A stretch of DNA of 64,000 nucleotides from Litoribaculum gwangyangense (GTDB lineage: Bacteria; Bacteroidota; Bacteroidia; Flavobacteriales; Flavobacteriaceae): assembly GCF_039543505.1 (NCBI RefSeq), contig NZ_BAABJW010000004.1, forward strand, positions 479,714 to 543,713, written 5' to 3'. The notes beneath the pieces are model-generated. The model was not told where the DNA came from. It did no database searches and saw only the letters and a list, made by a program, of their open reading frames with translations. A program made the position numbers and the translations under genes. Of the stretch, positions 52,704 through 61,319 are shown piece after piece (positions within the stretch are counted from its first letter, which is position 1; each line of letters opens with the position of its first letter).

Positions 52704-53915
52704 ATGACCAGCAAAAAGATTTTACATGTTGTAAGTAGTATGGATCCCGTTTTAGGAGGCGTTTGTAAAGCAGTACGCATCATTGCAACGAGCTTAATAC
52801 AACAAGGCATTGTAAATGAAGTGGTGTGTCTAGACCATCCTAATGATGATTTTGTTACAAAGGAAACCTTTAAATTGTATGCTCTAGGTAAGCATAACAA
52901 TCCTTGGGGTTATCATCCTAAGTTACTGCCATGGCTCCAAGACCATATTCATAATTATGACTATGTGATTGTTCATGGGCTCTGGTTATATAATTCGTTC
53001 GCGGTTTATAAGGCGTTTAAAAGAAACCAACGGGCTTTAGGGTTAAAGCATCAAAAACACCCCAAATATTATGTGATGCCCCATGGGATGTTAGACCCCT
53101 ATTTTCAAAAGGCATCGGGCAGACGACTAAAAGCTATTAGAAACTGGCTGTATTGGAAAGGCATTGAAAATAAGGTAGTAAATTATGGAGAAGGCTTACT
53201 ATTCACTTGTGAAGAAGAGCGGCTATTGGCCAGAAAACCCTTCCATCCTTACCATCCTAAAAGCGAATTGGTCGTAGGCTTGGGGGTAGAGGCACCACCC
53301 ATGTATCAACCGCCAATGGATGCTGCCTTTTTCAATAAATGTCAAGGTTTGGAAAAGAGACCCTACCTATTGTTTTTAAGTCGGATACATGAAAAAAAGG
53401 GGGTGGACCTATTGTTAGAAGCTTATAAAAAGATAAGGGATAATCCATCGAATAACACCATTCTGCCTGCATTAGTCATTGCCGGACCGGGAGGTGATTC
53501 TGAATATGGAAAGAAAATGATGAAGTTTGTTTCGGATGATGAGAAATTAAAAGATAGTATTTTTTTTCCAGGCATGCTTGCCGGAGATGCCAAATGGGGT
53601 GCCTTTTACAATTGTGTGGCTTTTGTACTACCAAGCCATCAGGAAAATTTCGGAATTGCCATAGTGGAAGCTTTAGCATGTAAAAAACCCGTTTTAATTT
53701 CTAATCAAATCAATATTTGGAAAGAAATTGTGGAAGGAAAAGCAGGCTTTGTGAACGATGATACCTTAAATGGAACCATAACACTGTTAAATAGGTGGAT
53801 GGATGGATCATTTAATGATAAAAGTGTGATGGCACAACAAGCAGAACATTGTTATAAAACATGTTTTTCAATTGAAGCCTTGATTGATAATTGGACAACC
53901 AAAGTCTTAACATAA
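52704..53915 (+). CDS. Family 4 glycosyltransferase
   Basis: This 403-residue GT-B protein has 'KILHVVSSMDPVLGGVCKAVR' at the N-terminus, 'YYVMPHGMLDPYFQKASGRR' at the domain junction, 'PYLLFLSRIHEKKGVDLLLEAY' and 'LPSHQENFGIAIVEALACKKPVLIS' with the EX7E pair. In related loci this subtype precedes a WcaF-type acetyltransferase gene, and a 21-codon relict of just such a gene lies 42 bp downstream. The donor is unknown. Confidence 0.9.
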   Translation: MTSKKILHVVSSMDPVLGGVCKAVRIIATSLIQQGIVNEVVCLDHPNDDFVTKETFKLYALGKHNNPWGYHPKLLPWLQDHIHNYDYVIVHGLWLYNSFAVYKAFKRNQRALGLKHQKHPKYYVMPHGMLDPYFQKASGRRLKAIRNWLYWKGIENKVVNYGEGLLFTCEEERLLARKPFHPYHPKSELVVGLGVEAPPMYQPPMDAAFFNKCQGLEKRPYLLFLSRIHEKKGVDLLLEAYKKIRDNPSNNTILPALVIAGPGGDSEYGKKMMKFVSDDEKLKDSIFFPGMLAGDAKWGAFYNCVAFVLPSHQENFGIAIVEALACKKPVLISNQINIWKEIVEGKAGFVNDDTLNGTITLLNRWMDGSFNDKSVMAQQAEHCYKTCFSIEALIDNWTTKVLT

Positions 53916-53957
53916 GAATAACTGTTGATGCTATTAAATTTTAAAAAGTAAAAATAA

Positions 53958-54023
53958 ATGACCAATACAGACACCTTTTCCGGACCCTCATTCAGCCTTA
54001 AAAACCGCTTGGCGCGTGTTTGA
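53958..54023 (+). pseudogene. Relict 5' end of a WcaF-type acetyltransferase gene
   Basis: The 21-codon frame encodes MTNTDTFSGPSFSLKNRLAR plus Val and then stops at TGA. 'TFxGPSFSLKNRLxR' is the opening I know from Bacteroidetes colanic-acid-type WcaF acetyltransferases of ~180 residues, so the rest of the gene seems lost. The following 60 bases do not restore a frame. The next two intact genes (a glycosyltransferase and another acetyltransferase) may be the replacement. A real 21-residue peptide cannot be excluded. Confidence 0.55.
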
Positions 54024-54085
54024 TTCACCAATTGAATATTTGGGATGAGCATAAATAAAAGTAGTGTTAGAATAAAATTTAAATT

Positions 54086-55300
54086 ATGAGAAATATTTTG
54101 TTTATTATTGGAACTTACCCGTCCTATGGTGGGACAGAAAAGGTTACTACGGTTCTAGCAAACGCTTTTGCAAAAAGAGGCCATTCGGTTTCAATTGTTT
54201 CTTTTGTACAACCAAATCCGGAATTAGGAGAAGAAGAATTGGAACCATCCATTCAATTGTTTGCATTAAATTATCCATTACGCAAAAAATCAAATATCCC
54301 ATTACTTGAAGAAATTATTATAGACAAAAATATTGACGTCATCATAAATCAATGGTGTTTACCCTATTATGTTACGTTGTTAATTAACAGGGCTAGAAAG
54401 CAAAAGAATTGTATTTTAATATCTGCACTACATGGTGTACCTGATCAAAATAAGCGTTTATTGAAAATTCTTCATTATAAAAATAATACTAATAATTTAA
54501 TATTAAAGCAATTTTATACCTCTTTACATGCTGCCATGCTATTCTTAACAGGACTAAATCTTAAATATGTATATATGCAAAGTGATTTATATATTGTTTT
54601 GTCAAAAAGTTTCATAGACATTTTTATTAAACTATCTAAAATTAAGAATAACAATAAATTGATATCAATAGCCAACCCTATTACAATAGAAGCTCCTTTA
54701 ACTTTTAATAAGAATTGTCAAGAATCTAAAAAGAATGAAATATTATTCTTAGGCCGTATGGATTATGTTAATAAAAGGGTACATCGCGTTGTTGAAGCTT
54801 GGGAACAGATATACAAAAAGTATCCTGATTGGAAATTGGTGTTAGTTGGAGATGGTCCTGAGAAAAATACATTAGAGTCTTATGTAAAAAGTGAAAATAT
54901 AGAAAGGATATTTTTTGAAGGTTTTAAAAAAGAGGCTCCTATAGAATTTTATAAACGTGCAAAAATTTTGATGTTAACTTCCGATTTGGAAGGGTTTGGG
55001 TTAGTTGTTATAGAGGGAATGACATATGGGGTAGTACCTATTGTCTACGGTAGTTATTCTGCAATATATGATATAATTGAAAATGGTAAATCTGGTTTTA
55101 TAACCACTACGCCTTACAGTAAAGATAAAACAGTAGAGTATCTGAATAAATTAATATCGAATGAAGAATTATACCGAAAAATGTCTGAGGAAGCTTATGA
55201 TAAATCTCAGCATTTTGCTTTAGATAGAATTGTTGCGGAATGGGAAGGTGTTATTGAAAAGGTTTATAATACAAAAATACGCCATTTAAGTTTTAAATAA
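54086..55300 (+). CDS. Family 4 glycosyltransferase
   Basis: This 404-residue GT-B protein starts 'MRNILFIIGTYPSYGGTEKV' and has 'ILFLGRMDYVNKRVHRVVEAW' and 'TSDLEGFGLVVIEGMTYGVVPIVYG' with the EX7E pair. It resembles GT4 enzymes that add galactose or N-acetylgalactosamine. The gene and its downstream partner are visibly richer in AT than the genes at 48302-53915, and a relict lies just upstream. That suggests it came in as part of a replacement; this is inference. Confidence 0.9.
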   Translation: MRNILFIIGTYPSYGGTEKVTTVLANAFAKRGHSVSIVSFVQPNPELGEEELEPSIQLFALNYPLRKKSNIPLLEEIIIDKNIDVIINQWCLPYYVTLLINRARKQKNCILISALHGVPDQNKRLLKILHYKNNTNNLILKQFYTSLHAAMLFLTGLNLKYVYMQSDLYIVLSKSFIDIFIKLSKIKNNNKLISIANPITIEAPLTFNKNCQESKKNEILFLGRMDYVNKRVHRVVEAWEQIYKKYPDWKLVLVGDGPEKNTLESYVKSENIERIFFEGFKKEAPIEFYKRAKILMLTSDLEGFGLVVIEGMTYGVVPIVYGSYSAIYDIIENGKSGFITTTPYSKDKTVEYLNKLISNEELYRKMSEEAYDKSQHFALDRIVAEWEGVIEKVYNTKIRHLSFK

Positions 55301-55357
55301 AAATACTGACTATTTGAAGAAATAATTAAACTTTATTAACATAAAAAATATTTGATT

Positions 55358-55903
55358 ATGAGTGATTTTGATTTGTCCACCTATAAAGAAGATAAACCAT
55401 TTTTTGTAAAGAGAATTATATGGATGGTAATAAATAGAACCATTTTCAGATGTATACCAGGAGTTAAACTTTCTTTCGTTAGAAATGGTATTTTAAAACT
55501 TTTTGGAGCAACATTTAAGGGATCTGCTCTGATTTATCCATCCGTAAAAATATTTGCACCATGGAATCTTGAGGTAGGGCAACACTCTTGCGTAGGCCCG
55601 AGAGTTGAGCTTTATAGTAAAGATAAAATTATTATTGGGAAAAATACAGTGATATCACAAGGCAGCTATATTTGTACGGGCTCTCATGATATATCTAAGT
55701 ATTTACTTCCTTTAGTAACGAAACCTATTACTATTGAAAGTGGTTCATGGGTTGCAGCTGATGTCTTTATTGGTCCAGGTGTAACAGTTGGTGAGGGAGC
55801 TATTGTAGGAGCTAGATCGGCTGTTTTTAAAGATGTCAAACCTTGGACTGTTGTAGGAGGAAACCCTGCTAAATTTATAAAAATGAGAGAAATGAAAAAT
55901 TAG
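55358..55903 (+). CDS. WcaF-like hexapeptide acetyltransferase
   Basis: This 181-residue protein from the ATG at 55358 (an in-frame TTG 6 bp upstream is less likely) begins 'MSDFDLSTYKEDKPFFVKR' and carries beta-helix turns: 'YPSVKIFAPWNLEVGQHSCV', 'IGKNTVISQGSYICTGSHD' with the catalytic His, and 'VGEGAIVGARSAVFKDV'. This is the WcaF pattern, and the protein has the full family length, unlike the relict at 53958. It probably O-acetylates a repeat-unit sugar. It shares the AT-rich composition of the glycosyltransferase upstream. Confidence 0.9.
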   Translation: MSDFDLSTYKEDKPFFVKRIIWMVINRTIFRCIPGVKLSFVRNGILKLFGATFKGSALIYPSVKIFAPWNLEVGQHSCVGPRVELYSKDKIIIGKNTVISQGSYICTGSHDISKYLLPLVTKPITIESGSWVAADVFIGPGVTVGEGAIVGARSAVFKDVKPWTVVGGNPAKFIKMREMKN

Positions 55904-55999
55904 TTTTTTATGAAATTATTTAAAATGTCTATAAATATTTTAAAAAAAATAACTTGAGAATGTGCCCTAGTAAAGTTTATTATTTATAAGTATTAGAAT

Positions 56000-56845
56000 A
56001 TGAGGAAAATTTTAGATTTAACCATAGCGATTCCTGTTAAAAATGAAGAAAAAAACCTATTGGGCTGTTTAGAGGCCATTGGGAGCGATTTCGTTAAACA
56101 TATCGTCATTATTGACTCTGGTAGTACAGATAAGACTCTTGATATTGCAGACTCAAAAGGGGTTTCCATTGTTAATTTTGTTTGGGATGGTAAGTTTCCT
56201 AAAAAACGTAATTGGTTTTTACGAAATTATAAGTTGGAAACAAAATGGGTTTTATTTTTAGATGCAGATGAATATTTAACACCAGAGTTTAAAAAGGAAT
56301 TAAAAGAAACCTTGGAAACCCAGGAAGGAAAGGTTGGTTTTTGGCTTAATTATACCATTTATTTTATGGGAAAAAAGTTGAAGGGGGGGTATCCACTTAA
56401 TAAATTAGCACTTTTTAAGGTGGGTGCTGGTGAATATGAAAAAATTGATGAAGATACATGGAGTAACTTAGATATGGAAATTCATGAACACCCCATTTTA
56501 GTTGGCGAAATAGGCTATATTAAAAGTAAAATAGACCATCGCGATTTTAGGGGGGTGTCACATTACATGACTAAGCATAATGAGTATGCTTCTTGGGAAG
56601 CTTACAGATTTATAAAAACCTTTAGCGATGTTGAAGCTAAAGCCAAATGGACTTGGAAACAAAAAGTAAAATATAAACTGATACGAAGCCCATTCATCGG
56701 TCCTGTTTATTTTTTGGGGAGTTACTTTTTTTATGGGGGTTGGAAAGATGGCGCTACGGGTTTTGCATTTGCGATACTGAAAATGTCTTATTTTACACAA
56801 ATTTATTGTAAAATTGTTGAATTAAACCAAACCAAATCTTTTTAA
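56000..56845 (+). CDS. Family 2 glycosyltransferase (WaaE-like)
   Basis: This 281-residue protein has 'DLTIAIPVKNEEKNLLGCLEAIG' near the start (residues ~6-28), 'HIVIIDSGSTDKTLDIA', 'RNWFLRNY' and the DxD motif DADEYLTPEF. A C-terminal hydrophobic hairpin ('PFIGPVYFLGSYFFYGGW') may sit at the membrane. It is followed by the VanZ-like gene after 6 bp. In related loci I recall such an enzyme following WcaF, in agreement with the order seen here. The sugar is unknown. Confidence 0.9.
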   Translation: MRKILDLTIAIPVKNEEKNLLGCLEAIGSDFVKHIVIIDSGSTDKTLDIADSKGVSIVNFVWDGKFPKKRNWFLRNYKLETKWVLFLDADEYLTPEFKKELKETLETQEGKVGFWLNYTIYFMGKKLKGGYPLNKLALFKVGAGEYEKIDEDTWSNLDMEIHEHPILVGEIGYIKSKIDHRDFRGVSHYMTKHNEYASWEAYRFIKTFSDVEAKAKWTWKQKVKYKLIRSPFIGPVYFLGSYFFYGGWKDGATGFAFAILKMSYFTQIYCKIVELNQTKSF

Positions 56846-56851
56846 AACTTA

Positions 56852-57247
56852 ATGCGTTATTTATTATGGTTTTTGATAGCTGTTGGATTAATATTGATTG
56901 TCTATTTTAGTTGGATAAGCAGTCCCAGACTGGCTTGGAATGCGTATGTGCCAGATTGGATTGCCTATTGGGCCGATAAACAGGAAAACTATAATTTTAG
57001 AACAGCCATTCCTTTTGTTTTTTTGGGATGTATCTCTGGAATGTTAATAGTGATGACAGAAGCATACTATTTATGGTGGCTCCGTTCTTGGTTGATGCAG
57101 GTTTTATTGGTGTTGATTGTAGAATTGGGACAACTATTCAGGCCTTTAAGGTCTTTTGATATCATGGATATTATTTGGGGTATGGTGGGGTCTGGTTTGG
57201 GTTTATTATTCATGTACGCTGTTTCTAAATTATTAAAAAACACATAA
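56852..57247 (+). CDS. VanZ-like membrane protein
   Basis: This 131-residue protein has four hydrophobic helices (~2-20, 48-67, 75-95, 105-125) and the VanZ-like signature 'ELGQLFRPLRSFDIMDIIWGM' region near residues 91-111 (an E..Q...R..D..D pattern). VanZ-like proteins are often found in polysaccharide loci, with no established reaction. It sits between a GT2 gene and the WcaI-like gene, 6 and 8 bp away. It is probably translated with them. Confidence 0.8.
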   Translation: MRYLLWFLIAVGLILIVYFSWISSPRLAWNAYVPDWIAYWADKQENYNFRTAIPFVFLGCISGMLIVMTEAYYLWWLRSWLMQVLLVLIVELGQLFRPLRSFDIMDIIWGMVGSGLGLLFMYAVSKLLKNT

Positions 57248-57255
57248 TAAAAAAA

Positions 57256-58500
57256 ATGGGTAAAAGAATATTATTGATAGGGTATAACTTCTCACCAGAA
57301 CCCACGGGTATTGGGAAGTATAGTGGTGAAATGATCCATTGGCTAGCCAATGCAGGCTATGATTGTATAGTGGTAACTACGTACCCCTATTACCCCTTTT
57401 GGAAAGTGCAAGAGCCTTATCATAAAAATCGATTTTGGTACCTCAAAGAAACTAAAAGTTTTGAATCAGGTGGCAAAATAACGGTGTATCGTTGTCCCAT
57501 GTATGTGCCTTCAGAACCTACGGGTAAAAAACGCATGCTTTTAGATGTGTCTTTTATGGTTTCCGCATTTTTTCAATTAGTCATGTTATTGTTTAAAAAA
57601 AAGTGTCACACGGTTATCACAGTCGTGCCCTCTTTTCAGTTCGGTTTACTGGGCTATTTCTATAAAGTATTTAAAAACTCTAAAACGGTGTATCATATCC
57701 AAGATATGCAAATTGAAGCCGCACAGGATTTGAATATGATTACTTCGAAGAAAGTCATTAATATATTATATAAACTAGAACAATTTATTTTTGACAAAAC
57801 AGATGTGATTAGTAGTATTTCCGAAAAAATGGTCTCCAAAATTGAAGAAAAAGCACAAAAAGGGGTCGTCTTGTTCCCAAACTGGTCAGACACCTCATTT
57901 TTTTCTCCAATTTCTGAAAAAGCAATGCTGAAAAAGGACTTTGGTTTTGATGAAAGGGACCAAGTGGTACTGTATTCTGGAGCCATAGGAGAAAAACAAG
58001 GTTTGGAGGCTATTATTTATGCGGCCGAGACGTTTAAAGATAGGGCAGAAGTCAAGTTTGTGATATGTGGCACGGGACCCTATAAAAAGAAGCTGGAAGC
58101 CTTAGCAAAAACCCTGAATCTAGAAAATGTACTGTTTTTTCCCTTACAACCCATGGAAAAGTTTAATGAATTTTTGAACATGGCTGATATGCATTTAGTC
58201 ATTCAAAAAGCCAAAGCGAGTGATTTGGTCATGCCCTCTAAATTGACTACCATTCTTTCTGTGGGCGGATTAGTTCTCATAACCGCTAATGAGGATTCTG
58301 GAATATATGCAGTAACCAAAAAATACCACATGGGGTTTTTAGTGGATGCTGAAAATCAAAGTGCTCTTAATAAGGGTATTGAAGAAGCCTTAACAAGCCC
58401 GGAACGTCTAAAAATTATGAAAAATGCCCGACGCTATGCTGAAAATTATTTGGATATTGATAATGTAATGAAGACTTTTTTGGAAAACATAGCATCATAG
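57256..58500 (+). CDS. wcaI: WcaI-type glycosyltransferase (family 4)
   Basis: This 414-residue GT-B protein opens 'RILLIGYNFSPEPTGIGKYSG' and continues 'VVTTYPYYPFWKV', 'YHIQDMQIEAAQDLNM' and 'VVLFPNWSDTSFFSP', all characteristic of the colanic-acid WcaI clade. The donor domain has 'LYSGAIGEKQGLEAII'. The usual EX7E pair is modified ('ASDLVMPSKLTTILSVGG'), as in that clade. It is the last gene of the exopolysaccharide operon, 230 bp before a perfect hairpin terminator. WcaI adds a fucose in E. coli; the sugar here is unknown. Confidence 0.88.
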   Translation: MGKRILLIGYNFSPEPTGIGKYSGEMIHWLANAGYDCIVVTTYPYYPFWKVQEPYHKNRFWYLKETKSFESGGKITVYRCPMYVPSEPTGKKRMLLDVSFMVSAFFQLVMLLFKKKCHTVITVVPSFQFGLLGYFYKVFKNSKTVYHIQDMQIEAAQDLNMITSKKVINILYKLEQFIFDKTDVISSISEKMVSKIEEKAQKGVVLFPNWSDTSFFSPISEKAMLKKDFGFDERDQVVLYSGAIGEKQGLEAIIYAAETFKDRAEVKFVICGTGPYKKKLEALAKTLNLENVLFFPLQPMEKFNEFLNMADMHLVIQKAKASDLVMPSKLTTILSVGGLVLITANEDSGIYAVTKKYHMGFLVDAENQSALNKGIEEALTSPERLKIMKNARRYAENYLDIDNVMKTFLENIAS

Positions 58501-58622
58501 GAAAATGTTAAAGCGATCCTGGTCTGCTATTGATTTGCTTGATATAAAAAAAGTCTGTTTTTGTGCTACAACTTAAGAACAGGGTATAATGAACCTTGTC
58601 CCTTACATATTTAAACCTAGAA

Positions 58623-58641
58623 TTTATTGGTTTGTCATTTC
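58623..58641 (+). repeat. Dispersed intergenic repeat, copy 1
   Basis: TTTATTGGTTTGTCATTTC is identical to 63034-63052, in the same orientation, with partial match on both sides (AACCT upstream; 'ac' and 'ga' downstream). The two copies lie on either side of the three-gene secreted-protein operon. Confidence 0.7.
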
Positions 58642-58729
58642 TACGGATCCATTCCTATTATAAACAGGAGAGTAATGATTAGGTGCGGTAAAAGCTAAAT
58701 AATATATAATTTTTTTCGTGTCATAGTCC

Positions 58730-58770
58730 GAATGACATGCTTTTTAAAGGTAGCATGTCATTCTTTTATT
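58730..58770 (+). terminator. Intrinsic terminator of the exopolysaccharide operon
   Basis: GAATGACATGCT (58730-58741) and AGCATGTCATTC (58752-58763) form a perfect 12-bp stem with a 10-base loop, followed by TTTTATTTT. It lies between two convergent operons and could act on both strands. Confidence 0.9.
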
Positions 58771-58805
58771 TTAAGACTTTGGATTTCAATGCCACAATGG
58801 TTTAA

Positions 58806-61319
58806 TTAATGTTTAACTAAAAACTGTGGATACGGGTTTGGGGCTTCATCAATAATAGTGGTTATCACATTGTCTTTCATGGTTACCATAAGCTTGTTCA
58901 AGGCAGGAATGTTTGTAAAACTGCTATTGATGTACTGTCCTTGGTTATTGCCCCAGCCACCACCTAAACTTGTAGCTGTAATGATACTGTTTACAATATA
59001 TTGACTCTGGTTAAAATGTACCTCACTACTCATCAGTTGGTTGCTATCCAAAAAGCTACAGCCCTCTGCCAATAACCCTGTAGTGTTAAAGGTGTATTGT
59101 GAAGTGTTTCCTGAAAAATCGCAATTATATAAACTTACACCGTTACCATTAAAAAGGGCTTTATCGGTAGCGTTGCCCCTATTGTTTGTAAAGTCGCAGT
59201 TTACAAACTTTGCAAAGTTTTGTCCGCCCATAGTACCCACTAAACCATTAGAGTTAAAGTTACATTCTATCCAAGCGTTTAAGTTGCTTCCTCTAAAAGA
59301 TTTTATTTGCATTGCGGTGTTGCAGTTTATAAATTGATTCTTATAGAATACCACTTTATCAATGTATCCAGCATCTTGCATCATGTTAAAATCGGGGTCA
59401 TTTATGTTTTTTGGGTCATTATATATCCCTATACCACAATTCACAAAGCTTAGGTGGTTGAAAAAACAGTTGTCCATGCCAAAAATCTGCTCCAAATGAA
59501 TCCCAATATTTTGGTTTCTGAATATCACGTAACGCCAATTATTTAAAGCGGTTAATCCCATATAGGTTGGAAAAAACAGGCCTGTACTACCACCCTGTAA
59601 AGTTAGGTGCGCTAAATTGATACGGCTTTGTTGGTTTTGTTCAAATTTGTTCACCGTAATCAAAGGAAAATCATCGGTAAGCCCACAAATAACGGTTTTA
59701 CCCGTACCTGCTCCTATGATACCTCCTTTAAAAGCATCATCACCATTAATGTTGAGTGTACCACTGATGTAAAAAACGCCTTCTGGCAATTGCGCAATGG
59801 TATCGGTATCTATTAAATTTTGGATATACGCCCTACTATCGGGTTTACCCACACGCTCTGTTGCCCAATTGGGTCCTAAGGGGTCTGGCAGGGTTTCATG
59901 TACGGGTCTGTCTATTGGTTTTAGTTTAGGTTGTAAGATGTTAGCCTTGATTTTATCAATGGTAGTTGGGTCTGTAATGGTGGTACTCACAAGATTGTCA
60001 TTGATGTAGATGGAGTGGTCATCATAAATACCCAACCCGTATTCTGTGGAAAGTTTCACGTCGTAAACCCCTGATTCTTTTCGGTAAGGGTCTCTTTGGT
60101 GATTTTCTTCCAACACAAAAACATTAGTATCAGTTCTGGCAATACTTTTTTCAACGGAGTTATCGGTTATTTTTTTGTTAAAAATAAATAGGTTATCCGC
60201 TTGTATGTCCCAGGCAGGTTGTTCACACCCCGCACAATAATCATTACCACCACCGAAATCTGTTATTTTGATGTTGCCGATGTTTTCGGCTTTAAACATG
60301 GCGTTTCTAGTGGTTTGGTTTCTTAAATTCCAACCCTCGCTATCAAAGCCTATAAAACTTATATCTTGTATAGCATTTATGTAAGCAGCATCGCCGTTTG
60401 GTGTTAAAAAGTTGTTCCAGACATGAAGGTTGCCATAACTTGGGGTTGATGAGTTACCTGATAGTTCTAAAAAACCGCCTTGTGTCATGTGGCGATACAC
60501 CCTGTTGTTCCTGTAATAGCCACTGGCACTAAAATCTAATTGAATGCCAGAACGAGCAATATTTAAAAAGAGGTTGTCCTCAAGTTGACCACCCGTTGAG
60601 CGTATGGTGGAGTTGGACATACAGCTTATAAGTATATTTCTAATGGGCGCACCTTCCAAAAGGTTGACCTTAAAAGGATTAATATTATCAATTACCACAT
60701 AACTACTTCCTGGCAATACATTAATTTCAGGAGTATTGGTTTCGGTCGGAAACCCGTATATACTTTGGTTGGTTGATAAATTAATAGGGGTACCACTAAT
60801 CCTGCCATAATCGCCTTTTTCAAGGCGCACGTGGTCATACAAATCTATATAGGCTTGTAAACTGTCTTTTTTGGATAATGGCAATAAAACGGCATCAAAG
60901 TATAGTTGTTCGCTCAACATATTAGGTCCATGTGATTTGGTAGTAAAAGCTACTTTGTTACTGTCTTCAGATTCATTAAAAGCGGCATCCAGAGCGCGAA
61001 CACTCACGAAATAAGGGGTGTCGGGCTGTAAATCAATTTCAGTATAGTTGTTGTAATTGGTAATAGTGTTCGTCTTTACTAACACATCATTGGAATCGTA
61101 AATCAAAATCTTGTAATTAGTAACAGCCACATTATCGGTAGCCAATGACCACGACAAATCTACAGTGGTATAGGCTACATTATTGACCACCAAATCAAGG
61201 GGTGCCGAAGGGGCTTCAGTATCTGGTGCTTTTGGCTCTTCATCCAATGCATAAAAATAGTTTTGCGAAAAAACGGTTGATGCCGCCAATAAAAAGCATA
61301 TAATTACGTAATTTTTCAT
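58806..61319 (-). CDS. Secreted FN3 and right-handed parallel beta-helix protein
   Basis: This 837-residue protein has a signal peptide (MKNYVIICFLLAASTVFSQ), a fibronectin type III domain at ~38-128 ('APSAPLDLVVNNVAYTTVDL', 'LQPDTPYFVSVRALDA'), then long stretches rich in Asn, Ile and Phe with short repeated turns ('FKNQFINCNTAMQIKS'-like) typical of pectate-lyase-like beta-helices at ~150-350 and ~490-800. The usual T9SS C-terminal domain is not seen. It may bind or cut a polysaccharide; no catalytic residues are evident to me. Its start overlaps the stop of the upstream gene by 4 bp. It lies next to the end of the exopolysaccharide locus. Confidence 0.85.
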   Translation of the reverse strand: MKNYVIICFLLAASTVFSQNYFYALDEEPKAPDTEAPSAPLDLVVNNVAYTTVDLSWSLATDNVAVTNYKILIYDSNDVLVKTNTITNYNNYTEIDLQPDTPYFVSVRALDAAFNESEDSNKVAFTTKSHGPNMLSEQLYFDAVLLPLSKKDSLQAYIDLYDHVRLEKGDYGRISGTPINLSTNQSIYGFPTETNTPEINVLPGSSYVVIDNINPFKVNLLEGAPIRNILISCMSNSTIRSTGGQLEDNLFLNIARSGIQLDFSASGYYRNNRVYRHMTQGGFLELSGNSSTPSYGNLHVWNNFLTPNGDAAYINAIQDISFIGFDSEGWNLRNQTTRNAMFKAENIGNIKITDFGGGNDYCAGCEQPAWDIQADNLFIFNKKITDNSVEKSIARTDTNVFVLEENHQRDPYRKESGVYDVKLSTEYGLGIYDDHSIYINDNLVSTTITDPTTIDKIKANILQPKLKPIDRPVHETLPDPLGPNWATERVGKPDSRAYIQNLIDTDTIAQLPEGVFYISGTLNINGDDAFKGGIIGAGTGKTVICGLTDDFPLITVNKFEQNQQSRINLAHLTLQGGSTGLFFPTYMGLTALNNWRYVIFRNQNIGIHLEQIFGMDNCFFNHLSFVNCGIGIYNDPKNINDPDFNMMQDAGYIDKVVFYKNQFINCNTAMQIKSFRGSNLNAWIECNFNSNGLVGTMGGQNFAKFVNCDFTNNRGNATDKALFNGNGVSLYNCDFSGNTSQYTFNTTGLLAEGCSFLDSNQLMSSEVHFNQSQYIVNSIITATSLGGGWGNNQGQYINSSFTNIPALNKLMVTMKDNVITTIIDEAPNPYPQFLVKH

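Larger units (their letters stand above)
58501..58805. other. 305-bp gap between two convergent operons
   Basis: It holds one copy of a dispersed repeat (58623-58641) and a strong terminator (58730-58770). A 23-codon ATG frame at 58505 has no coding features. Otherwise I see nothing in it. Confidence 0.7.

Noticed and set aside
58505..58576. 23-codon frame after the WcaI gene
   Set aside because: No ribosome-binding or coding features, and it overlaps no conserved pattern; too short to support.
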